In this document: positions 1-11,778 of the stretch, piece after piece
Numbering within the stretch: the stretch's first letter is position 1
How the letters are laid out: each line of letters starts with the position of its first letter
Assembly: GCF_035594125.1 (NCBI RefSeq)
Contig: NC_087171.1
Coordinates: 12,520,767 to 12,584,766, forward strand
DNA: 64,000 nt
Direction: 5' to 3'
DNA from: Scylla paramamosain
Taxonomy: Eukaryota; Arthropoda; Malacostraca; Decapoda; Portunidae
Notes under the pieces: model-generated
Databases searched by the model: none
Seen by the model: the letters and a program-made list of their open reading frames with translations, nothing else
Told to the model about the DNA's origin: nothing
Made by a program: the position numbers and the translations under genes

Positions 1-1018
1 AGAATTGCAGCGCGTGAAGAAGGTGGACCTGAAGCCACTTTTCAGCACACACCAAGCACTACCACCGATGGTCGCTGGTCACTACAGCTGCCGCATGACA
101 ACGACACACGTCCAGTCCGATCCCCTTCGACTGTCGCTGTGCCATGTGGCCCTAAGGATGGCACTCCTTTCTCGGTACCCCGCCTTGTGACCTTGTGATG
201 AAGATGTTAGGAATATCTGCCACTGTCGGGTGGGAGGAGCCAAGACGCCACGACCGAAAACTTTTCAGACTTTTCGTTCACAATGTTAACGGGACTGATC
301 GTGCCCAAAGGAAGTCCTCCTCTGAGTAGTAACTTCAGATAGATTGTGTTGTAATAAAGGCAGTCAGCTAGTGGTCCTGATCTACCTTGAAGACTGTACA
401 GGTGAACAAAATCCTGGCGATGTGGGTGGAGAGGCGCTGTCTTGAGAGAAATAGACCTCCTGTCCCTAAGACATGCACGAGTGACTATTGGTCGGCAGCG
501 CGGGCAGTAATTTAGTCAACACAACGAGCTCTGAGCCACTCAGGCGGGCTGGGCGGGGCCACAGGGCCCCTCCTCCACCCCTGTCTGACGTCTTGGGAGA
601 ATTATTACTGAAGGTTTTACATCTTTCCACGTCGTTCTCCCGACGCTGAGTGTGGCGTGATGGCGTCTGCCCGGCGTGGGTCTTGCTGCCCCGCTCTTTC
701 TGGGGCACTGGGGGCTCAGGGCACCACTAGCTACTTCAGTCCACAATACACAATTTGTTCTCTGGACTCTATATGCTGAAAGCGTTAGAAACCGAATTTT
801 TTTCCTTCATTTTGGTTTTACCCTCGTTTGGGTGTGCATAAGCATAAGGGTTAACTTTGGGTTAACTTCATTCAACACAAATTTTCCCTGAGAAGACTAC
901 GATTTGTCAGGCAGCATGAATCAAAACACCGTAAATGGCAAGGTGTCTGGCTTCATCACTTTCCCTGGCCATTTAGGAAGGGGAGGCTGGTGATGATGCA
1001 TGCAATTCTGATAATGAC
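1..1018. other. unique sequence, no gene recognised
   Basis: Mixed-composition DNA, rather GC-rich around 540-720. The short open frames on both strands resemble no family I know and mostly lack good start contexts. No repeat unit is visible. Confidence 0.6.
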
Positions 1019-1105
1019 AACAATAACAATAATAAAAAAAAAAAAATAAATAAAAATGATAATAATTATTATTATTATTATTATCTTATTAACATTATTA
1101 TTGTT
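1019..1105. repeat. A-rich / (ATT)n low-complexity tract
   Basis: A poly(A) run at about 1033-1046 is followed by alternating AAT and ATT triplets to about 1105. The opposed AAT and ATT blocks are partly self-complementary. Confidence 0.85.
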
Positions 1106-1739
1106 AGAACTTCTGAAGTGCTTCTCCTTTTTCAGTAATAAGTTATGCATCCCAGAATTTTTGTATTGTGTTTTCATATACTGTAAGCATGGTCGATGAT
1201 GTATAAATAAGAAATAACTTTCATGGGCTATATTTTTGGGGCAAATGATTGACAGTAGAAAAAAGGTATGGATGTTCAGCGCGTGATGCAGACAGAGTGG
1301 CATATTCAGAAACACTTTACTCTCTCACCACGACTATTTTGAAAGGCCATAGAGGTGATGAGCCGGGTTCTCAAGAGTGTTTCATGTTAATAATGTAAAA
1401 ATCTTGTTTATCTATCATTGGAATCATAAAACAAATCCGTTAAAATTCGTGACATTTCTAGAGGCTTTTGAAAGTAGTGGAGGTGCATCACAGAAGTGTC
1501 TGAGAATAATGATGTGTGTTAATTACTGCCACGTGTGGGTAACCTGCCGCCAAGTAACAGAAAAAGAAGAAAAAAGAACCATATGCATTTATAATTATTT
1601 ACATTTCACTGCTAGATCACTACCGACATGCCGGTGATGTTCCATGAATTATACAGAGATTTGTAAAAGAAAAAAAAAAGAGGTTTCCGATCACTCCCTT
1701 AGCAGGATATACAGTATTTGGTTAATTTTATCATTCCCC

Positions 1740-1742
<3 letters not shown>
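1106..1742. other. AT-rich unique sequence
   Basis: No domain-like reading frame and no internal repeat seen. It ends in an A-rich run at 1667-1680, just before the CT tract. Confidence 0.5.

Positions 1743-1778
<36 letters not shown>
1743..1778. repeat. (TC)n microsatellite
   Basis: Uninterrupted dinucleotide run of about 18 units, followed within 6 bases by a T run. Confidence 0.95.
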
Positions 1779-1897
1779 GTGTTTTTTTTTTATATTTTGA
1801 ATCAATAGCTTAAATATAAAATTCAAGTAAATTCCACGTAAGAAAATCTCACACCTTAAAATATTATCTAAAATAATTTCCGCATGATGATTTCTAC

Positions 1898-2060
1898 GCA
1901 ACCTAACCTAACCTAACCTAACCGAACCCAACATAAACTAAAACTAACCTAACCCCACCTAACCTAATCCAGCCTAACTTAACTTAATCCAACTTAACAA
2001 CCCAGCCTAACTTAACCTAACTTAACCTAACCCAACTTAACCTACCCTAACTTATCATAC
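1898..2060. repeat. degenerate interstitial telomere-like (CCTAA)n block
   Basis: Tandem CCTAA pentamers, the complement of arthropod telomeric TTAGG. Exact copies occur near 1900-1922; the rest have single-base changes (CTTAA, CCCAA, CATAA). The decay shows it is an old internal block rather than a live chromosome end. The same pattern recurs at 4326-4535, and on the opposite strand at 35430-35690. Confidence 0.85.
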
Positions 2061-2366
2061 GGAATTTTATTTTTATCTATGGCTTGTAAGTGAAATGATC
2101 GGGGCGAGAAATTTATCTGGGCGGAGCTGACTGAAATTCACGTTTATCTTTTTTTTTCCAAGTACATATGAAGATTCTCAAAGGGGATGGTACGAATTGA
2201 GGCATTCATTAAATATCTGCGTGTCAGGAGAGTTTGAGCACCACTGGCAATGTAAGGTATGGAGCCATTTTATCAATCCGAGAGCGTCTCCTCGGAACAT
2301 AGGAACTGCATTTACCTGACTCACCACGCGTATATTTAGAAGCATATGCCTGGGTTTACTAGCAGC
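2061..2366. other. unique sequence between repeats
   Basis: AT-rich, ordinary sequence with no recognisable coding or RNA feature. Confidence 0.5.
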
Positions 2367-2504
2367 AGGATGATGATGATGATGATGATAATGATGATGA
2401 TGATGATGAGGAGGACGAGGAGGAGGAAGAGGAGAAGAACAAGAACAAGAAGGCCAACAGCAATAACAACAGTAACATTAACAACAACAACAACAAACGA
2501 CTAT

Positions 2505-2568
<64 letters not shown>

Positions 2569-2705
2569 GTTACTACTACCATTACCACTACCACCACCAC
2601 CATTATCACAGCTACTGCTATTACTACTACTACCACTACTACTACTATAACTCCTCCTCCTCTTCTTCCTACCACCACCACCACCACCACCACCACCACC
2701 AGGAG
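2367..2705. repeat. compound trinucleotide array (ATG)n-(AGG)n-(AAC)n-(CTA)n-(CCA)n
   Basis: A chain of triplet blocks: ATG to about 2408, GAG/AAG to about 2450, AAC/AAT to about 2500, CTA to about 2640, CTC/TTC to about 2670, then CCA to about 2702. Because every unit is 3 nt and stop-poor, frames on both strands stay open and give low-complexity polypeptides. I do not regard these as genes. Confidence 0.9.
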
Positions 2706-2924
2706 GCAAGTACAGAGAAACGTAAGTCTCTCCTTTATTGGCACATTCCTGCGGGGTGATAGTGAGGCTGTCCCGGGTCCCGCCTTCCTCATTATGGCCG
2801 CTCACGACACCTCATGAAAACACACCCATGCTGCATTTGCTTTCTCCCCCCACCGCCCCTTCCCTTTCTGCACGCGGGATTTTAATTTTGCACCGGAATG
2901 GCTTTAAGTCTCTCCACATTATCA
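2706..2924. other. unique sequence
   Basis: Short gap between the triplet array and the first retroelement fragment. Nothing recognised. Confidence 0.45.
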
Positions 2925-3056
2925 TATTGCGTTTTTATAAAGTACGCTGGAACTTCCTCCCTGCTTCTGTATTTCCTCCTCCTCATGACGAACTCTTTCA
3001 AGAAGGAAGTTTCAAGACACTTATCTTCCAGGTTTTGACAATAGTTTCTGATTCTA
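2925..3056 (+). mobile_element. non-LTR retrotransposon 3' end fragment, degenerate (copy A)
   Basis: The plus strand reads WNFLPASVFPP and then, after a one-base frame change, NSFKKEVSRHLSSRF and a stop. This is the same C-terminal segment as the minus-strand copy at 3122-3653 (WNSLPASAFPP...NSFKREVSRHLS). Both match the very end of an ORF2 reverse-transcriptase polyprotein that I know as a common decapod dispersed repeat. Only the last 40 or so codons remain, and they are frameshifted, so it is inactive. The downstream A tail is not obvious. Confidence 0.7.
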
Positions 3057-3121
3057 TTTGGGGACGATCACTTCCATATCACATGATGAGGCGGGAAAAG
3101 GGCGCTCATCTTGGGGAGTTG

Positions 3122-3653
3122 TGTTTTTTTCTTTTTTTTATGTAGGAGGGACACTGACCAAGGGCAACAAAAATCCGATAAAAAAAATGCCCACTGAAAT
3201 GCCAGTCCCATTAAAAGGGTCGAAAGCGGTAGTCAAAAATTGAAGGATAAGTGTCTTGAAACCTCCCTCTTGAAGGAATTTAAGTCATAGGAAGGTGGAA
3301 ATGCAGAAGCAGGCAGGGAGTTCCAGAGTTTACCAGAGAAAAGGATGAATGATTGAGAATACTGGTTAACTCTTGCGTTAGAGAGGTGGACAGAATAGGG
3401 GTGAGAGAAAGAAGAAAGTCTTGTGCAGCGAGGCCGCGGGAGGAGGGGAGGCATGCAGTTAGCAAGATCAGAAGAGCAGTTAGCATGAAAATAGCGGTAG
3501 AAGACAGCTAGAGATGCAACACTGCGGCGGTGAGAGAGAGGGTGAAGACAGTCAGTTAGAGGAGAGGAGTTGATGAGACGAAAAGCTTTTGATTCCACCC
3601 TGTCTAGAAGAGCAGTAAGAGTGGAATACCCCAAGACATGTGAAGCATACTCC
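3122..3653 (-). mobile_element. 5'-truncated non-LTR retrotransposon, reverse-transcriptase C-terminus plus 3' UTR (copy B)
   Basis: From about 3650 down to 3233, the minus strand encodes an uninterrupted 130-residue segment containing LLDRVESKAFRLINS, HRRSVASLAVFYRYFH, LPRPRCTRLSSFSHPYSV and LWNSLPASAFPP. This is the C-terminal region that follows the reverse-transcriptase core in a jockey/CR1-like element abundant in decapods (family placement from memory). Below 3233 comes a roughly 100-bp 3' UTR, ending at 3122-3140 in a T-rich run that would be the poly(A) tail on the minus strand. The 5' side stops abruptly at the (TTA)n/(CTA)n array. The open frame suggests a fairly recent insertion, but no catalytic motif is present, so it cannot move by itself. 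Confidence 0.85.
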
Positions 3654-3654
3654 T

Positions 3655-3921
<267 letters not shown>

Positions 3922-4089
3922 TAGACTACCTGGGCAGAAAAAAAGTGGTAGATTGTAGAGGTGCATAAGAATAACCGTGTGAGTACGTAATTTTAAAATC
4001 TGTCAGAACATTAAAACAATTAAAGGATGAGAGAGAAACAAATGCTAGGCAGGGCAGGATGAGAAAGTAAGAATGTTAGGGTTGAGGAG

Positions 4090-4240
4090 AAGTCAACAAA
4101 GTGAAAATGCTGAGAATCCTGGAGGAAATGAACTTTGAGAAGTCGCCAGGGCTGGATGAAATTAGATGAGAACTGCTGAGAAAAAGGATTGTTCTGATTG
4201 CAGGTGAATAAGCAAACCAGGAAAAAAAAAAAAAAATCGA
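4090..4240 (+). mobile_element. reverse-transcriptase N-terminal fragment (non-LTR type), degenerate
   Basis: The plus strand reads LRILEEMNFEKSPGLDEIR, then a stop, then ELLRKRIVL. The KSPGxDxI motif preceded by a short helix is typical of the start of non-LTR reverse-transcriptase domains. At least two in-frame stops make it a relic. Whether it belongs to the same family as the fragments at 2.9-3.65 kb cannot be told, since they cover opposite ends of the protein. Confidence 0.45.
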
Positions 4241-4325
4241 TGGAGTGGTAATTCAGTCATCCGAGAGACAGTGCCAGATGAAGGATAACCACAGGTAGTG
4301 ACTTTAGGCTGAGGAGAGAGAGTGA

Positions 4326-4535
4326 TTTTTACGCAACCTAATCTAATCTAACCTAACCTAACTTAACCTAACCTTAATAAAATAACCAAATTCAACCCAG
4401 CCTAACCCAAACCAATCTAACCTAACCTAACCTAACCTAGGCCACCTAAACTAACCCAACATAAACTAAAACTAATCTAACCTCGCCTAACCTAGCCCAA
4501 CCTAACTTAACCCAACCTAACTTAACCCAACATAA
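4326..4535. repeat. degenerate interstitial telomere-like (CCTAA)n block
   Basis: Same orientation and same style of decay as 1898-2060. Runs of exact CCTAA pentamers lie at about 4418-4440 and 4350-4372. Confidence 0.85.
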
Positions 4536-4822
4536 CGCTAACTTTAAGCAGGAGAAAGTGTATGGACTGGAGGAAATGTGCGAGAAGTACCTCAAAATAA
4601 CTAAGAGATCAAAGACGAAAGTATTTAAATGAGTAAGGGGTAAAAGAAAATATAATTAGGTTCTTTCAGTAAGGGGCCATGTTGAAACGCTTGCGATTGG
4701 TTATGAGCCAGACGGAACCATGTCAAAAGGCTGACGGCAAGGACTAATTTGTCATGATGAGGCTCAGTCTTATCTTTGCTGTTTGGGGCTGAACTCTTGC
4801 GCCGCTCATAGCCACACGTGCT

Positions 4823-4824
<2 letters not shown>
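4536..4824. other. unique sequence
   Basis: Purine-rich with short open frames. No family recognised. Confidence 0.45.

Positions 4825-4903
<79 letters not shown>
4825..4903. repeat. (GA)n microsatellite
   Basis: About 39 uninterrupted units. Confidence 0.97.
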
Positions 4904-4906
<3 letters not shown>

Positions 4907-5333
4907 CAAGAAGCAATTTGTCAGAAACAACAAATTTTACCACCACCATCACCAACACACGCACGCTCAGTAATTACCACTACCACCACCGCCACTACTA
5001 TCACTATTAAAGACTTTCAGATCCCTCACGTCACCAGCGCCAGACCGTAGAAGCATTATGTAACCCACGCCTTTCTGTTTCTTACTTTTCCATCTCAATA
5101 ACAGAAACACGGTAATTTGTAAACCATTTCTTTTTTACTTTTCTACGTTCACTATTTTACCATTCCATAAATTATCAGTATTAGTATAGTAGTGTGTGTG
5201 TGTGGGTCCGTACTGTCTCGTAAGGTACACGTAGGCGGTGGTGTTAGAGTGGTAGAATTCCTCCCCCCCACCTCTCCCCCTTTCCCTGATCACCGCTGAC
5301 GTAGCAGGGAGGGAACTGGGCGGCGTCAGCACT
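4904..5333. other. unique sequence with scattered CAC/ACC triplets
   Basis: 4940-5005 is enriched in CCA/CAC triplets without forming a clean array. The rest is ordinary. Confidence 0.45.
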
Positions 5334-5360
5334 ACCACCACCACCACCACCACCACCACC
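5334..5360. repeat. (CCA)n microsatellite
   Basis: About nine uninterrupted triplets. Confidence 0.9.
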
Positions 5361-6383
5361 CAGTACAAGCGCAACATTTCTCGTGGGTGACATACCCGCC
5401 TCACTTTCCCTGCTATCGCGACTAAAGGCCAGGATTTTCACGTAAACCTACGAAATAGTGGCTGTATTGTCCCTTTGCGTAACTTAGCAACTGTAAAAAA
5501 AAAAAAAAAAATCGTTATTAAAAATGCTAAAAGGAATCATCTGAATCATGAGAGTAAATACTATACTGGTTCGATGAAAACTGTATCCGAAATACGCTTG
5601 TTGTCACATGGAGGAACAGATTTTTTATTCAACCCTCTCACTACCACGATTTTGCCCTCACGCTTAATGTGTGTAGATGTCAAATAGAGAAGGCGATAGT
5701 GTCGGGAAATTAAACAATGACACAGCGACTTTAAACAAGAAAGGAGTACATAGAAAATCGAGAAGTACATACTATAGTTTCCATTCAGTAATAATTCAAT
5801 AACAATGACATCAGAGTTTTGGGGTACACATGTGGACCCAACTTACAGGGAATGTGGATCCGGAGCCTCGTGAAGGTTCAACTGACGGTACATTCTATCA
5901 TCCACGATTTGAAAAACATCTCCGCGTCGCCGCCTTGCCCTCGACGACACAATGCTGACCTGTATTTATGGATCAAGCAGATGCGCGCAAGTTTGGTCTA
6001 TCTCTCCGTGTTGTGTGGCTGGGGAGCGCCGGGTAGGATGTGGGGTGAGCCGCTGAGGTGTTTTCCTGGCGACGGGATCAGCGCAGTGTGTGGCCACAGT
6101 AATTGCCAGTGGGAACTTCACTCTCGGACGTGGTTGTAATACTCTAATTTGCGCAGGGAATGGCATGATATTTTTTTCTCTCCTATATTAGTATTAGAAG
6201 TTCATCTTTATTCATTGCCTGGGACTGATTAAATATTTAGCTACTAGACAACTTATCTCATAATCGCAACATATTAGACACATATTTGTGCTACAGTCAA
6301 TAATATTTATGTAGGTGAGGAACTATAAATATGAACCTTTTTTCTTTCTTTTCTTTGTGTCCATGTGAACAAGAATGGACGTG
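5361..6383. other. unique sequence, no gene recognised
   Basis: A 106-residue plus-strand frame at 5819-6139 has no recognisable domain, and the GC-rich part (5930-6120) has no convincing splice pair around it. Otherwise featureless. Confidence 0.5.

Positions 6384-6420
<37 letters not shown>
6384..6420. repeat. (GT)n microsatellite
   Basis: About 18 units with one TTG interruption at the edge. Confidence 0.95.
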
Positions 6421-6422
<2 letters not shown>

Positions 6423-6649
6423 GTGTGTCACCAAGAGAGAAGAAGCATCTTGGTGTTTGTGTTTTCTGTCGTGTCACTACTCTTCGTGCCCCTAATATTT
6501 TCGATGCTTAGCAGTGCTGGAGCATTCCTAACCTGTGTCAATATTATAAGTTTTGTCAAGCTTATTGGATGGAAATATTGAATGTAGCCCTCACGTTCTG
6601 TTCCCTTGTTGGATAAATTATTTGAGTTTGGTATCCATATAAAGTTATC

Positions 6650-6654
<5 letters not shown>

Positions 6655-6709
<55 letters not shown>
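6655..6709. repeat. (CT)n microsatellite
   Basis: About 27 units with one TTT interruption near 6663. Confidence 0.95.
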
Positions 6710-6713
<4 letters not shown>

Positions 6714-7102
6714 ACTGTTAACAAAATATACATGGATGGGAATCATGCACTGTGTCTGTACTTAATAATTCTTCTTTCCCAATTGTCTAACTCAGCAATA
6801 AATACCTTGATCACAGCTGCATTAACGATGGGCTGACCCCGTCACTTCGCAACAAGGGATACAATATTTACTTGCAGGACTGGAACATGAAACTGGGGTG
6901 GAAAAGAGAAAAGGTGAAACGACTGTGGGTGTTGTTGATCTGTAATGCTTAGTGGCAAATATCAAACGGTGTTTGCTCGGTTCACTTGGTATGTTTTTTT
7001 TTTTTTTCTCTCGCTATTGTGCTTTCCTTTTTCCTTTCTCCTTTCCTGCCTTTCTTTTTTCTTGCTGTCGTCGTTGTCGTTGTCATCACCATCATAATCA
7101 TA
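6710..7102. other. unique sequence
   Basis: Pyrimidine-rich from 6990 to 7060. No feature recognised. Confidence 0.45.
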
Positions 7103-7103
7103 A

Positions 7104-7137
<34 letters not shown>

Positions 7138-7149
7138 CTTGTTGTTGTT
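7103..7149. repeat. (TTG)n microsatellite
   Basis: About 15 units with one TTC interruption. Confidence 0.93.
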
Positions 7150-7187
7150 CATTTGTTGAATAATTTATCTATTGATAACTTGTGGGG

Positions 7188-7190
<3 letters not shown>

Positions 7191-7229
<39 letters not shown>
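7191..7229. repeat. (TG)n microsatellite
   Basis: About 19 uninterrupted units. Confidence 0.95.
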
Positions 7230-7230
<1 letters not shown>

Positions 7231-8177
7231 CAGGGGGTGTCCATCAACAACAAAACAAGAACGTGCACAGTTTCAGTTTCAGTCGTGATTGGCAAATCAT
7301 GGATCATCAAAACAATGCACATTTTGCTCAACTGGCCAGCAGAAAAATAGATATTGCGAGCTTAGGGTGATAGCACGAGGTACTGTAGACCTTCGCTGTG
7401 GTATAACACCAGGTGTGAGTGATGTCTTTAAAACAGTAATGCCTTAGATTCCTCTGGCGTCGCATTCTTGTTCTTGGCGCTAAGAAAGGAGTGCAGTGGA
7501 CTTTGATTCGAATTGGAAAAGGTTTCGTGTAAGTTCATAAGCCTAAGAATAAGCTCAAAGTTGTGCATCTTAATCGGATTTGGGTTCGCCGTAAAAACTA
7601 ATGTGAATGAACATGAACCTTTTTTTTCAAACCCTTCCCTTTCTTATATTGACAACTGTTAACTCTGAACAGTCTCTGGTGAAAGATACAGGGATTTTCA
7701 GGAGTGGTTTCATAAATCTAGTGATAGTTTATGCATCATCGATGAAAAAAAAAAAAATTGTGGCCTTTGAAAGTAGTCATTGTGAGAGTTCAAAGCGCTC
7801 AAGAATACAAACATATTTGCCATTACATATTGGTAGTGTATTGCAAGGATGTGTGTGAGGGCAGTGATGAGAGAACTGCCTGCCTGCTTACCTACCTCAC
7901 GTCACCGCCACCGTACGTGTCTGCCGGACCTTGTTATATGCGAGGCCAAGAAAGCCATATGTCGTGCATGCTTTAAAAATAGATGAACATGGTTATTCCT
8001 CCACACAACAACGGCTTGATCTTTTGTGGTGGTGATATAAACCAGTTCTAGGAGGCGTGGTGCAGTATATATAATGCACACCTTTATCACAGTCACGGTG
8101 CTCCCTTCTTAGTGGTCAGGAAATAATTACAGACGTTGGTATGGCAAAACACAAAACATGCCTGGAAAACTTTAGGG
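7230..8177. other. unique sequence
   Basis: No domain-bearing frame, RNA gene or repeat identified. Confidence 0.5.
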
Positions 8178-8240
8178 CAGTGTTTCATAAGCTTGGCAAG
8201 GTTGGGGTGTCCGCTGATAAGCTCCAAGTTTCAACACTGC
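8178..8240. repeat. imperfect 63-bp inverted repeat
   Basis: GCAGTGTT at 8178-8185 pairs with AACACTGC at 8233-8240. Nested inside, CTTGG at 8192-8196 pairs with CCAAG at 8224-8228. Possibly the relic of a small DNA transposon or chance; too short to classify. Confidence 0.4.
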
Positions 8241-9356
8241 TCTGGCCCGCGGGGTTGCATAATGGCATTGGTGAGGAGCGTGGCTTGGTTTTTCAAACAT
8301 CACTACCTGCTTGATGGTGTTGTGTCTCCAGCTGTCGTGCCTGGGTACCGGCTCACCTGTGGCCCCCTCACCCCCTCCTCCCTCGCCCCTCCCCCTTCCA
8401 TGCCTTGTTGGTGGAGTCATTCTATTAAATTTATATTTTATTATTTCCACTTTTATTTCCAAAGGCGCTGCATGTGATGTCATGAAGGTTTTTGTTTGCT
8501 GGAATATGTTGCGTCCCTTGATACATCGTTGGTATATTGATGACATGACAATCAACAGTTGAGGTGGTTTGATTTGTGAATATGCATGTTACAGTTATGT
8601 TGAGTGGCAAGTGAGCGCTAAGAAGCTATGCACGTTATTTCGTGTCGATAGATTAGTAAATTGTATTTGGAAATAGCTTCTCTTTAAAGTACAAGAGAGT
8701 AGCTTCTGTTGAATTGGTAGCATTATGTCTCTTTACAAATCATAACCACAAATATGGTAGATGAAGTTGATGAATTTGTGATCATATTATCTAGCCAATC
8801 TCGATTAGTCACTGCAAAGCATTCGAGGCACCCTATGCACTGGGGCGTGGGCGTGGCGAGGTACAGTGTCTCTATAGAGTAGAAACATAGGCGTCCCCTC
8901 ACTCTGTGCCTGGTGCCGCAGCCGCTTAGCCACACACTTCCTGCTCCATTTATCGCCCTCCACACTAAAGGTGCACAGCAGGAAACAATCCTCACCCCAC
9001 CGGCCTGCATTCTCCCTCACGTACGTGGCTACAAGGGCGCACAATTTTTTCTTATCTGTAAAAATGAAATTTTCACCTATATGGCAAAGCAAACATCAAC
9101 CATTTTCATTGTACCATTGTGTTTTTGCATTTCTCGAAACATAACGAGCTTGAGGTGAGTAATGTGATCGGGGCAGGATACACTGACGAGGTTCATAATC
9201 TCCAGAAGGGAGTCCAAGGATCGCTTTCTAAAAAATTACAAAGGATATCACACGGTCGAGTGATGGAAGGCACCGCGTCAGCAACGGCCGTGCCTCACCC
9301 CTCCAGGATTATTAATTATGAGCACTGGACTGACGCTTTGTAAGGACTTTTTTGTT

Positions 9357-9360
<4 letters not shown>
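8241..9360. other. unique sequence
   Basis: C-rich at 8350-8400. Short frames on both strands without recognisable domains. Confidence 0.5.

Positions 9361-9450
<90 letters not shown>
9361..9450. repeat. (GA)n microsatellite
   Basis: About 44 units with single-base interruptions at 9420 and 9443. Confidence 0.97.
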
Positions 9451-9643
9451 GCCGGCACGCGTCACTGTCACAATGTTTACCACGGGTACTGACGCGAGTA
9501 ACAACGGCTGACTGTGAGCCCTCGCCCTCAGGTTCACTTAGGATCAACAAATAGGAGACACTGATGCCGCGCCTGTCAGAGTGGCCGCCCTCACACGCTG
9601 ACGCCGAGGAGGCCCAACGGATACTTAGGGAAAGGTAGTCATC

Positions 9644-9645
<2 letters not shown>

Positions 9646-9718
<73 letters not shown>
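9646..9718. repeat. (GA)n microsatellite
   Basis: About 36 uninterrupted units, 200 bp after the previous GA tract. Confidence 0.97.
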
Positions 9719-9721
<3 letters not shown>

Positions 9722-9770
9722 AAAAATGTTCCTTTATGCTCTTATCTGTTAGTGAAGCAGTGGATTTGTT

Positions 9771-9778
<8 letters not shown>

Positions 9779-9806
<28 letters not shown>
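9779..9806. repeat. (GT)n microsatellite
   Basis: 14 uninterrupted units. Confidence 0.95.
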
Positions 9807-9811
<5 letters not shown>

Positions 9812-11526
9812 AGTTATTATTGTTTTCCTGCTGTGCTGAGGAGGAAGGGTCGGTGTCTTATCACTATCTTATTTGTCACTGTCACTTCCACGTTAGCCTT
9901 GACCTTCTCGCTTATCTGTAGCCTCTCCTTCCTCCCTCGCCCTTCCCCGCCACCAACACCACCATCACCACCACCGCACCCTCCCTCGCCTTGCCCCGTG
10001 ACCTAACCCTCTGGCAGTCTTCACCTCATAAGTTTTATCCCTCTGCCCATTACATGACGTGGCATAATGCAGCGCTGGCCTCCGTAAATATATGTTCGTT
10101 ACACATTAAAGCGTCATATTCTGAGATACGAGTATGCATTTTCTGTGGTTGTTGTTCTTGTTCTTGATGGACTTTTCTTTTTCCAGGCCACTAGAGTTAT
10201 GCTTATTTTACACGTTTTATTTATTTCTTATACTGGTACTTTTTTAGGTCATTAGTTTTTATCTCTGCAGTTTCTAGATTAGTATTTCTTTAGACCTGTC
10301 TTATTCTTGTACGGGTGGCCTGCTCAGTCCGTTGTCTTTTTCACAAACAATTTATCTAGCAAGCTCTAAGTTCTCCATTTAACCCTACAGCTGTTCACCC
10401 TAACAGTCTTTCCTCTTTCCCGCACCTTGACTCGCTCACTTCCTCTCGATTTCACTCTGCCTTCCCATTCTACTTTCTCCTCCTTTCCCCTTTGGATTTC
10501 CTTCTCTGGTGCCTCCCTCCCTTCCCGTGTCCCCTCTGTCACCGCAGGGGTCTGGTGCTCCTCACAGACCGCCCATCCCGCCTTCGGTGACCGCAAGAGG
10601 TGTCTTCCCAGGGGTGTAAGACTGCCAGGGGTCGGATCACTTTACGTCTCTTCAAGAAGTTAATAACTCTAATTGTCACAGTGTTTTCCTTGGCCGCTCG
10701 CTGGGCCGCGGGTGTTGACTTTTTGTGGTTGGAGGATGGTCGCCCGTCGTTTGTGACTGATCGGTAGAATTGACGGACTATTCACGTACCCCGGGCTTGA
10801 GATGCTAGGACTAGGTAATGCACTCCCTTGCTGTGTTAACATTGCTTGTCACTTGATAGACTTCCACTTTTACCAACCGTCTTTATGTATCTGAGTGTGT
10901 CTGTGTACATTTCTTTACTAATAGCTGTCTTGTGTGTCGGACTTGAATTCTTACTAGCAATAATCCACTGATCGTCAGTGATTTTATTCCCTGTGTATGT
11001 TTATATACGAGTATACCCAGTTAGACAATGATGGATCCTGCACATAAATATCCCTGTCTCTCTCCACTTTTTCCCCGTGTGTTTACATCGTGTTTTGTCT
11101 TGTTATGATATACATCATGCTGAAGGGACAGCCTGTGCGGCGTGAACACATGTTAGTGTGTTTACTGTGTTATTTTTTTACGACTCGTGTTCTCCACTTC
11201 CTTCCAGTCCGCGATGCTCCTTTTCCAGAGTCACGGGCTTAACGGGAGATCAAAAGTAGCCAAGCACCGATTCTTAGAACCTACGATGTAATAATAGAAA
11301 CGGGATTGGGTAGACGGGACGTGCAGGTTCTCATAGTTAGGGAGTATTGGTTTAGAAGGGGCATGGTGCCAGCGGCGGGAGGCAGGCTGGGAGAGAGGGA
11401 GGGAGGAAAGACGGCAAGGGCAGGGGTCGCGGTCAGTCCTGCGGCCAAACAGGATCATCCCCTCGGTGTCTGGCAGCGCGCTGAAGGCTCCACCCGCCGG
11501 TTCTGGCGTCCCCTTCATGGAGTCCT

Positions 11527-11529
<3 letters not shown>
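9807..11529. other. unique sequence with a pyrimidine-rich patch
   Basis: The longest simple-repeat-poor stretch in the first 12 kb. 9920-9990 and 10380-10530 are C/T-rich on the plus strand. No conserved frame was seen. Confidence 0.5.

Positions 11530-11595
<66 letters not shown>
11530..11595. repeat. compound (CA)n-(A)n
   Basis: About 18 CA units run directly into 30 A residues. Confidence 0.95.
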
Positions 11596-11597
<2 letters not shown>

Positions 11598-11681
11598 TTT
11601 GTTGTTATTGTGTATTGTGCAAGGTTGTGTACACAGACACAAGTTGTAAGTTTGCATATCTACTGTATATATGTCTACCAA

Positions 11682-11743
<62 letters not shown>

Positions 11744-11778
11744 TACCAGTCATTACCACCACCACCACCACCACCACC
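11682..11778. repeat. compound (CT)n-(CA)n with trailing (CCA)n
   Basis: CT to 11700 switches to CA without a gap until 11741. After 13 bases an ACC/CCA run follows to 11778. Confidence 0.95.

Noticed and set aside
2346..2805. Poly-Tyr, poly-Ser and poly-Val frames
   Set aside because: Triplet-repeat artefacts; all frames of the array are open.
3058..3243. 61-residue plus-strand frame ending near 3243
   Set aside because: Lies antisense to the 3' UTR of the minus-strand retroelement.
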